A DNA stretch of 7,238 nucleotides from assembly GCA_023433755.1 (NCBI GenBank), contig JAEYUA010000134.1:1-7238 (forward strand), given 5' to 3'. Every line of letters begins with the position of its first letter. The stretch's first letter is position 1. This DNA is from Bacteroidota bacterium. GTDB lineage: Bacteria; Bacteroidota; Bacteroidia; Chitinophagales; Chitinophagaceae. A program made the translations under genes and the position numbers. The notes beneath the pieces are model-generated. The model ran no database searches. It saw only the letters and a program-made list of their open reading frames with translations, and was not told the origin of the DNA. Below, piece by piece: positions 1-3,947 of this stretch.

Positions 1-83
1 GCCTGAGCGTAGGCACCTGCAAAAAAGAAGAGATTGATGAAATGCTGGAGAAACTGGGGAATGCGTTGCGGGAGTTGAGTTAG
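1..83 (+). CDS. 3' end of a gene, possibly a PLP-dependent aminotransferase (partial)
   Basis: An open frame enters from the left edge and stops at TAG 81-83; only the last 26 codons are present. The visible tail begins LSVGTCKKEEIDEMLEKL and continues as an amphipathic helix ending LRELS. A short strand with SVGT followed by a helix containing EEID..L..L resembles the extreme C-terminus of fold-type I PLP enzymes (aminotransferase classes I/II and V), where this strand-helix closes the small domain. That match is from memory of the family pattern and the fragment has no catalytic residue, so the assignment is weak. The coding status is better supported than the function: the codons look normal and the frame ends cleanly before a repeat-filled spacer. 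The next gene (ends at 219) is convergent. Confidence 0.4.
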   Translation, partial: LSVGTCKKEEIDEMLEKLGNALRELS

Positions 84-144
84 TTCCCTGTTGAAGAGTC
101 GCAAGTTCAAAGTCAGTGGATCAGAGAATAATGTGGGTGATTAA

Positions 145-177
145 GTCGGTAGTCGGTAGTCAGTAGTCAGTAGTCGG
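145..177. repeat. Tandem heptamer array A, unit GTCRGTA, 4.7 copies
   Basis: Units at 145-151 and 152-158 read GTCGGTA, those at 159-165 and 166-172 read GTCAGTA, and a partial fifth unit GTCGG fills 173-177. The only variation is G/A at position 4. The array lies in the non-coding spacer between the gene ending at 83 and the minus-strand ORF ending at 219, four bases from a second heptamer array with a different unit. A two-unit fringe with related words (AGTTCAA, AGTCAGT) is present at 104-117. Confidence 0.9.
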
Positions 178-181
178 ACCC

Positions 182-216
182 TTCACGCCTCACGATTCAC
201 AATTCACAATTCACCT
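182..216. repeat. Tandem heptamer array B, unit TTCACRA, 5 copies
   Basis: Five in-phase 7-bp units: TTCACGC (182-188), CTCACGA (189-195), TTCACAA (196-202), TTCACAA (203-209) and TTCACCT (210-216). The first and last units are more diverged than the middle ones. The array ends two bases before the stop codon (219-221) of the minus-strand ORF. Its unit is unrelated to that of array A although the period is the same. The rest of the spacer (84-144 and 178-181) shows no gene. Confidence 0.85.
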
Positions 217-218
217 AC

Positions 219-461
219 CTAATTCCTATTTATCAAAAAATAAAAAGGCTTCAGCCTGCAAAATTTTATTGCATCCAGGATCTTCCCGGGTTTTGAAGTA
301 ATGCGGTTGCGTGTAGCTAATTCATGGGCAGTGCAGAATACATCATTCCTTTCCACCGCCAGCAACAGGGAATGCAGTTGCTCCACCTCGTGTTGCAGCA
401 AATCCTCATTATAATGACCTGCCTTGTACATTACCAGCAGATCCCTGTCATAATTTTTCAT
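219..461 (-). CDS. Hypothetical 80-aa protein (doubtful)
   Basis: This is the only sizeable open frame downstream of the small lipoprotein. The frame stays open back to a GTG at 527 inside the lipoprotein gene, but the ATG at 461 (protein MKNYDRDLLVMYKAGHY...) is preferred because it lies 10 bases past the lipoprotein stop, a spacing typical of an operon. The product would be soluble, mostly helical and rich in Leu, Glu and His between residues 8 and 45, with no signal peptide and no family I recognise. Against it: the last dozen codons (LKPFYFLINRN) are encoded by a hairpin and T-rich run that looks like a terminator for the same strand, so transcription may stop before the stop codon. It may be a chance frame in a long 3' UTR, or a decayed gene. 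Confidence 0.38.
   Translation of the reverse strand: MKNYDRDLLVMYKAGHYNEDLLQHEVEQLHSLLLAVERNDVFCTAHELATRNRITSKPGKILDAIKFCRLKPFYFLINRN
235..257 (-). terminator. Possible intrinsic terminator, minus strand
   Basis: Read on the minus strand, AGGC-TGAA-GCCT (257 to 246) forms a 4-bp stem with a 4-base loop, followed by a T-rich run TTTTTATTTTTT (245 to about 234). The stem is short, but its position about 215 bases after the small lipoprotein stop, just before the repeat spacer, suits the end of that transcript. It overlaps the 3' end of the 80-aa frame, which counts against that frame. Confidence 0.4.
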
Positions 462-471
462 GACCCTGCTT

Positions 472-603
472 TTATAATCCTTTAGAACCTGGACAACCAC
501 AATTCTTACTGCTCTTACTTCCGCCACCAGCGTAATAATTTTTCTGGCAGCCGGCCACAGTAATCGCGGTCAAGAACAGTGCCATGTAGATCAGTTTCTT
601 CAT
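472..603 (-). CDS. Small lipoprotein ending in a CGCPG cysteine motif (43 aa)
   Basis: ATG at 603 to TAA at 472-474 gives MKKLIYMALFLTAITVAGC followed by a short tail QKNYYAGGG...KNCGCPGSKGL. Residues 2-3 are Lys, a hydrophobic core spans about 4-17, and the lipobox VAGC puts the lipidated cysteine at residue 19, so the mature protein is only about 25 residues. It has Gln at +2, a Gly/Ser linker, and a CGC-Pro motif at residues 35-38. Signal peptidase II processing and membrane anchoring are known for this signal type; the role of the CGCP tail is unknown to me. The two close cysteines could bind metal, form a disulfide or react with thiols. Tiny lipoproteins with a similar cysteine-rich end occur in Bacteroidota. 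The gene is divergent from the glycosyltransferase, sharing a 72-bp upstream region. A shifted frame that starts at GTG 527 overlaps it and is not its product. Confidence 0.8.
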   Translation of the reverse strand: MKKLIYMALFLTAITVAGCQKNYYAGGGSKSSKNCGCPGSKGL

Positions 604-646
604 AAGTAGATTTCTAAATTAAACTATTTTACAAACGATTTAGTAT

Positions 647-663
647 ACCATTCTTCAAATGGT
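647..663 (+). other. Hairpin in the leader of the glycosyltransferase gene
   Basis: ACCATT (647-652) and AATGGT (658-663) form a perfect 6-bp stem around loop CTTCA, ending 12 bases before the ATG at 676. It lies in the 72-bp region shared with the divergent lipoprotein gene. It could be an operator half-site pair or a leader stem. No strong Bacteroidota promoter (TTTG about 19 bases before TAnnTTTG) was found on either strand here. Confidence 0.3.
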
Positions 664-675
664 TTAAAAATTAAT

Positions 676-1785
676 ATGAATCAGGCTAACCGCCCGTTGA
701 AATACAGGATTTTACTGGCGCCGCTGGACTGGGGGCTGGGACATGCCACACGTATCATTCCCATAGCACGGGAGCTGCTTCTCCAGGGGGCAGAAGTGGT
801 ATTTGGCTCATCAGGGAAAAACAGGATCCTGCTGGAACAGGAATTCCCTACCCAAACGCATATTGAACTGCCTGGTTACGGCATCAGCTATTCAAAAAAC
901 AGGTGGACCATGGCTTTAACCATGGCTGCCCAGGTGCCAAAGATCATCGCTGCCATTGATGATGAAAATGAACTGGTGGATGAAATAGTGCTAACTCATG
1001 CTATTGATGCCATCATTTCCGATAACCGCTATGGATTGTATCATGATATAATACCTTCCGTTTTTATTGGCCACCAATTGCTGATCAAAACAGGTATGGG
1101 AAAGATGGCGGACCAGTACCTCCAAAAAATCAACTACAACTTCATCAATAAATTCTCTGTATGCTGGGTACCTGATTTTGAAAATGGGTTAGGACTGGCA
1201 GGATCATTATCCCATCCGGACTCACTGCCGGAGGTGCCGGTAAAATACCTGGGCCCTCTCTCCCGCTTTACACAGGATGGTTCAAAAAAAGCGGGAAATT
1301 TTATCCTGGTCCTGCTTTCCGGTCCGGAACCACAAAGAACCATGCTTGAAAATTTGATCGTTGAACAATCGAAAAAAATCAATGAAAAAATAGTGCTGGT
1401 AAGAGGATTGCCGGGGGGAGGTAAAACCTTAGATGTTGATGCGCACGTGGAGCTGCATGACCATTTACCAGCGCTCGAACTCAAAGAAAAAATACAACAT
1501 GCATCATTGGTGATTGCAAGAAGTGGATACAGTACGGTAATGGATCTTTCAGTGTTGAACAAACCTTCTGTTTTAATTCCTACACCCGGACAAACAGAAC
1601 AGGAATACCTCGCGCAGCACCTGATGGATCAAAATCTTGCCTTGTTTTTACCACAGGATAAATTCAAACTGTCATCAGCACTTGACCTGGCAAGGCATTT
1701 TCCATTTAAGAAATATGAATTGAAAACTGAAGATCTTTTAAATAAAACCATCAGTGAATTTTTGAATAAACTCAAACTTGCCTGA
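676..1785 (+). CDS. MurG-like GT-B glycosyltransferase (369 aa)
   Basis: Predicted to transfer a sugar from a nucleotide-sugar donor; the acceptor cannot be told from sequence. The N-terminal Rossmann half opens with a strand (YRILLAPLDW) and a glycine-rich loop, DWGLGHATR at residues 18-26, the counterpart of the GGTGGH loop in MurG and other family 28 enzymes. The second half starts near residue 207 with strand ILVLLSGPEPQRT (S215 to T222). The donor-binding region is at 276-313: RSGYST (282-287), then PSVLIPTPGQTEQEYLA, matching the GT-B pattern in which a Gly-Ser loop and a downstream Glu/Gln contact the nucleotide sugar. Length is normal for the family, and no membrane segment or signal peptide is seen, so it is probably cytoplasmic or peripheral on the inner membrane. 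It is not MurG itself: the motifs differ and no cell-wall cluster surrounds it. The ATG at 676 follows an AT-rich leader with no Shine-Dalgarno. The gene is followed by a repeat-rich 189-bp gap, so it is probably transcribed alone. Confidence 0.85.
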   Translation: MNQANRPLKYRILLAPLDWGLGHATRIIPIARELLLQGAEVVFGSSGKNRILLEQEFPTQTHIELPGYGISYSKNRWTMALTMAAQVPKIIAAIDDENELVDEIVLTHAIDAIISDNRYGLYHDIIPSVFIGHQLLIKTGMGKMADQYLQKINYNFINKFSVCWVPDFENGLGLAGSLSHPDSLPEVPVKYLGPLSRFTQDGSKKAGNFILVLLSGPEPQRTMLENLIVEQSKKINEKIVLVRGLPGGGKTLDVDAHVELHDHLPALELKEKIQHASLVIARSGYSTVMDLSVLNKPSVLIPTPGQTEQEYLAQHLMDQNLALFLPQDKFKLSSALDLARHFPFKKYELKTEDLLNKTISEFLNKLKLA

Positions 1786-1791
1786 TTCAAT

Positions 1792-1882
1792 CTTTGCGTC
1801 TTCTTTGCGCCCTTCGCGTTCTTTGCGGTGAAAAAAAGCAGGAACCGCAAAGTTCGCAAAGTAGCGCGGAGAAAACGCAAAG
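1792..1882. repeat. CTTTGCG-type long imperfect palindrome
   Basis: The left arm (1792-1829) is built of CTTTGCG-like words: CTTTGCGT, CTTTGCGC, TTCGCG, CTTTGCGGT. The right arm (1844-1882) is nearly its reverse complement, from ACCGCAAAG (1844-1852) to ACGCAAAG (1875-1882). The 9-bp inner stem is perfect, and the 14-base loop contains seven A. In RNA this would form a long hairpin just after the glycosyltransferase stop (1783-1785). Elements of this kind recur between genes in many Bacteroidota and some other bacteria. A frame read across it on the minus strand gives the familiar spurious FFTAKNAKGAKK peptide. Confidence 0.85.
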
Positions 1883-1943
1883 GGAAGTTCAGATAAACTT
1901 ATCACGATCGATTATTGCATTCATTAAATTCTTTAGTACACCT

Positions 1944-1978
1944 ACTTTGAACTTTCAACTATGAACTTTGAACTGTGA
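1944..1978. repeat. Tandem heptamer array C, unit ACTTTGA, 5 copies
   Basis: In-phase units: ACTTTGA (1944-1950), ACTTTCA (1951-1957), ACTATGA (1958-1964), ACTTTGA (1965-1971) and ACTGTGA (1972-1978). The GTG start codon of the permease gene (1975-1977) is inside the last unit, and the nearest upstream in-frame stop (TGA 1969-1971) is inside the fourth. A lone inverted copy of the word ACTTTGAACTT occurs as AAGTTCAAAGT at 103-113. The rest of the gap 1883-1943 is AT-rich with no gene seen. Confidence 0.9.
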
Positions 1979-2877
1979 AAGAAACCACCCGAGCACACAT
2001 AGCAGTCCTCTGTACCAACATTTTCTTTGCCATCAATTTCAGCCTGGTGAAGATGGTCTCACCCTCATTCATCAAACCATTCGGACTCAACCTGCTGCGT
2101 GTGGGTATCAGCCTGCTGCTGTTCTGGATCGTGTGGATGTTTGGTAAAACCCCAGCCACCATTGAAAGAAAAGACTGGGGCAGATTTATTCTTTGCGCGC
2201 TTACCGGCGTAGCCATCAACCAGATGCTTTTTATTAAAGGGCTTACCATGACCACTACCATCCACGCATCTCTTTTGATGCTGGTGACCCCCTTGCTGGT
2301 AACGGTATTTGCTTTCTGGGCGTTGAAGGAAAGGTTTACGATGGCTAAGGCCTGGGGATTGGCCCTTGGCATTGGAGGTGCAGCCTTTCTCATCACACAG
2401 AAAGAAAGTGCTGACAATGCCCCCGATTACCTGCTGGGCGACCTGCTCATCATCATCAATGCCATCTCTTACTCTATATATTTTATCCTGGTAAAACCCA
2501 TCATGCTCAAATACGGCCCGCTGCATGTGATCAGGTGGATCTTTACTATTGGGTTCTTTATGATCCTGCCATTTGCCTGGAATGAAACTGCTGCCATACA
2601 GTGGCAATTATTGCAATGGAATCATATTGCAGCGCTGGCAGGCATCATCATCACAGGCACCTTTCTCGCTTATTATTTCAATGCCTATGGCATCCAGCAT
2701 ATTGGTGCGGGTACTACTGGGGCTTATATCTACACCCAGCCTGTTTTTGCAGTGGCCATTGCCATCATTTTTGTTGGCGAATCTTTTACCTGGCAAAAAG
2801 GGTTGGCTGCAGCCTTTATTTTCTGTGGTGTCTGGCTGGTCAGCAAGGGAAATAACGCTGGTAACAACGGAAAATAG
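1975..2877 (+). CDS. EamA/DMT-superfamily permease (300 aa)
   Basis: Inner-membrane transporter of the drug/metabolite transporter superfamily, a group that exports amino acids, nucleosides or other metabolites; the substrate is unknown. About ten hydrophobic segments are visible (near 8-26, 35-55, 70-88, 94-115, 124-141, 153-173, 185-202, 215-235, 250-268 and 274-291), arranged as two EamA repeats. Each repeat ends with the typical pattern of a polar-acidic turn followed by a Gly/Ala-rich helix: LKERFT (117-122) before LALGIGGAAFL, and VGESFTWQKG (267-276) before FIFCGVWLV. Length is standard. The start is GTG 1975: an in-frame TGA sits at 1969-1971, only six bases upstream, and the first membrane helix begins at about residue 8, so no other start fits. 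That start codon is part of a heptamer repeat. The short tail KGNNAGNNGK is polar. The next gene begins 81 bases on, with its own likely promoter. Confidence 0.9.
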   Translation: MKETTRAHIAVLCTNIFFAINFSLVKMVSPSFIKPFGLNLLRVGISLLLFWIVWMFGKTPATIERKDWGRFILCALTGVAINQMLFIKGLTMTTTIHASLLMLVTPLLVTVFAFWALKERFTMAKAWGLALGIGGAAFLITQKESADNAPDYLLGDLLIIINAISYSIYFILVKPIMLKYGPLHVIRWIFTIGFFMILPFAWNETAAIQWQLLQWNHIAALAGIIITGTFLAYYFNAYGIQHIGAGTTGAYIYTQPVFAVAIAIIFVGESFTWQKGLAAAFIFCGVWLVSKGNNAGNNGK

Positions 2878-2905
2878 TCAATACCAAAACAGGTTGATGG
2901 AACGC

Positions 2906-2935
2906 TTTGATTTCTGGCAAACAATTTCTATTTTG
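2906..2935 (+). promoter_or_regulatory. Candidate Bacteroidota promoter for the lipocalin-like lipoprotein gene
   Basis: TTTG at 2906-2909 and TATTTTG at 2929-2935 are separated by 19 bases. The Bacteroidota housekeeping promoter is TTTG near -33 and TAnnTTTG near -7, with about 19-21 bases between; here the -7 box is one base short. The ATG at 2959 is 23 bases past the box, which leaves a short leader. Confidence 0.4.
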
Positions 2936-2958
2936 CTCTTTCCAAAATCCTAAATCAA

Positions 2959-3375
2959 ATGAAAGCCTTACAACTTACTGTGAGTTTGCTGCTCCTGTCA
3001 ACCTGCTTCCTTACCACTAGCTGCACCAAAGACCAGGTTGAAAATTACCGCGATAACACGAAAGAGATCATCACGCAGGGAAAATGGACGGTTGAATATT
3101 TATTCTCCGGCCAGGACCTGACCGACCAGTACCAGAATTATGATTTCGAATTCCTGGGTAATGGAACGCTGTCAGCACAAGGACCCGGCCCTGAGATCAG
3201 TGGTACCTGGAGTATGATTCGCGATGCCAACCGCAATGATGTGATCCGTATCCAGATCAATTCACAGGATCCTCATTTTGCAGCCATCAGTGAACAATGG
3301 AGAGTAACCGGCAAAACCCTGCAATCTGTAGTTATGGCTGAAGGCAGCAGCCAGCTTCACATCCGTAAACGCTGA
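2959..3375 (+). CDS. Lipocalin-like lipoprotein, function unknown (138 aa)
   Basis: Residues 1-22 form a lipoprotein signal: Lys2, a Leu-rich core at about 4-18, and TTSC with Cys22 as the likely lipidated residue. Cys16 is a less likely alternative, and the -3 position is Thr rather than the usual Leu. The mature start CTKDQ has a Lys-Asp after the cysteine, which partly resembles the surface-export signal of Bacteroidota lipoproteins, so display on the outer membrane is possible but not shown. From residue 40 the protein reads GKWTVEYLFSGQD..., then YDFEFLGNGTLSA (61-73), then SGTWSMI (81-87). This alternating pattern, with W-V-x-Y, F-x-GNGT and GTW blocks, is typical of small lipocalin-like beta-barrel domains common in this phylum. 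The remaining strands (VIRIQI, QWRVTGKTLQSVVM, QLHIRKR) complete a small barrel. No catalytic residues are evident. It is convergent with sixA, with no base between the stop codons. Confidence 0.75.
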   Translation: MKALQLTVSLLLLSTCFLTTSCTKDQVENYRDNTKEIITQGKWTVEYLFSGQDLTDQYQNYDFEFLGNGTLSAQGPGPEISGTWSMIRDANRNDVIRIQINSQDPHFAAISEQWRVTGKTLQSVVMAEGSSQLHIRKR

Positions 3376-3394
3376 TCAGCCGATCGGGTTTTTT
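3372..3394 (+). terminator. Compact terminator overlapping the convergent stop codons
   Basis: CTGATC (3372-3377) pairs with GATCGG (3382-3387), with one G-U pair, around loop AGCC, and is followed by G and six T (3389-3394). It includes the lipoprotein stop TGA (3373-3375) and part of the sixA stop, and its T-run is inside the last codons of sixA. Read on the minus strand there is no T-run, so it should work in the plus direction only. A perfect palindrome GCTGATCAGC (3371-3380) overlaps it. Confidence 0.5.
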
Positions 3395-3873
3395 GGATAG
3401 TCGAAAAAGAGGAATTTTTTATCGGCCTGCATAAACTCTTTCCAGAAACTAACCTCCGCCTGTACAGCATACACGGCGCAGGTAGGCATGTCATCCACCC
3501 TTACATTAGACAGTGAAGAAGCGAATTCCGTAATTCCCGGGTTATGTGCGAACATGGCTACACTGCGGCTGTGGTCATCAAGTGATAGAATGGTTTTGAT
3601 GAAGGCTTCGGGAGCGGCCAGGTATAATTCATCCACCAGCTTGATCTCTCCTTTTTTTTCTCCAAATACTTCAGCAAAATACTGCGCTGTTTTTTTTGCT
3701 CTTTTAGCCGGACTGGAAACAAGCAAATCAATATTGATACCTTTATCCTTAACACGCTTTGCCATTTCAGGGGCATCTCCCTTACCTCTTTCATTGAGTG
3801 GACGGTCAAAGTCTTTCATCCCTGGAGTATCCCAACTACTCTTTGCATGCCTGACAAGAAGAAGTGTTTTCAT
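3376..3873 (-). CDS. sixA: SixA-type histidine phosphatase family protein (165 aa)
   Basis: Small cytoplasmic phosphatase of the RHG (phosphoglycerate mutase-like) superfamily. SixA in E. coli removes phosphate from phosphohistidine on signalling proteins; whether this protein has that substrate is inferred. The catalytic motif is LVRHAKSSW, with Arg8 and His9 (the phosphorylated nucleophile). The second arginine is Arg58 in SSPAKRAKKTA, the acid is Glu82 in DELYL, and the second histidine is His110 in FAHNPG. D23-R24-P25-L26-N27 followed by ERG is the usual SixA-like segment. All core residues are present and the length matches the family. The ATG at 3873 directly precedes the RHG strand, so the start is secure. 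The gap to the purF stop (3948) is 74 bases on the same strand, so read-through from purF is possible. With no terminator visible in its own direction, its transcript may run antisense into the lipoprotein gene. Other RHG phosphatase substrates cannot be excluded. Confidence 0.85.
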   Translation of the reverse strand: MKTLLLVRHAKSSWDTPGMKDFDRPLNERGKGDAPEMAKRVKDKGINIDLLVSSPAKRAKKTAQYFAEVFGEKKGEIKLVDELYLAAPEAFIKTILSLDDHSRSVAMFAHNPGITEFASSLSNVRVDDMPTCAVYAVQAEVSFWKEFMQADKKFLFFDYPKNPIG

Positions 3874-3947
3874 GTGAATATTTGTTGAAGAAATCAGAGA
3901 AAATAATACCAGGATTAAACCCTGCCACCTATTTATTGAATAGAAGA

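Noticed and set aside
145..216. CRISPR-like array
   Set aside because: Units are 7 bp in direct tandem without spacers, and no cas gene is nearby.
462..527. Extension of the 80-aa frame to GTG 527
   Set aside because: It overlaps the small lipoprotein gene in another frame, and the added residues (MAEVRAVRIVVVQV) are a shifted reading of the lipoprotein tail.
604..675. Divergent promoter pair between the small lipoprotein and the glycosyltransferase
   Set aside because: TTTG words are present, but no TAnnTTTG box at the right spacing on either strand; only the 6-bp hairpin was kept.
1134..1562. 142-codon minus-strand frame inside the glycosyltransferase
   Set aside because: Antisense shadow of a clear gene; Ser/Cys-rich composition and no recognisable domain.
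1629..1880. 83-codon minus-strand frame with FFTAKNAKGAKK
   Set aside because: It is produced by translating the CTTTGCG palindrome and the antisense of the glycosyltransferase; this peptide pattern is a well-known spurious product of that repeat.
1959..2417. 152-codon minus-strand frame over array C and the permease
   Set aside because: Antisense of the permease, ending in the heptamer array; no family features.
2065..2607. 180-codon minus-strand frame inside the permease
   Set aside because: Antisense shadow of the EamA gene; rich in His, Gln and Lys as expected from reversed hydrophobic codons.
3910..3924. CAGG-ATTAAAC-CCTG hairpin after purF as a terminator
   Set aside because: Only a 4-bp stem with a 7-base loop and no clean T-run on the minus strand; too weak to call.
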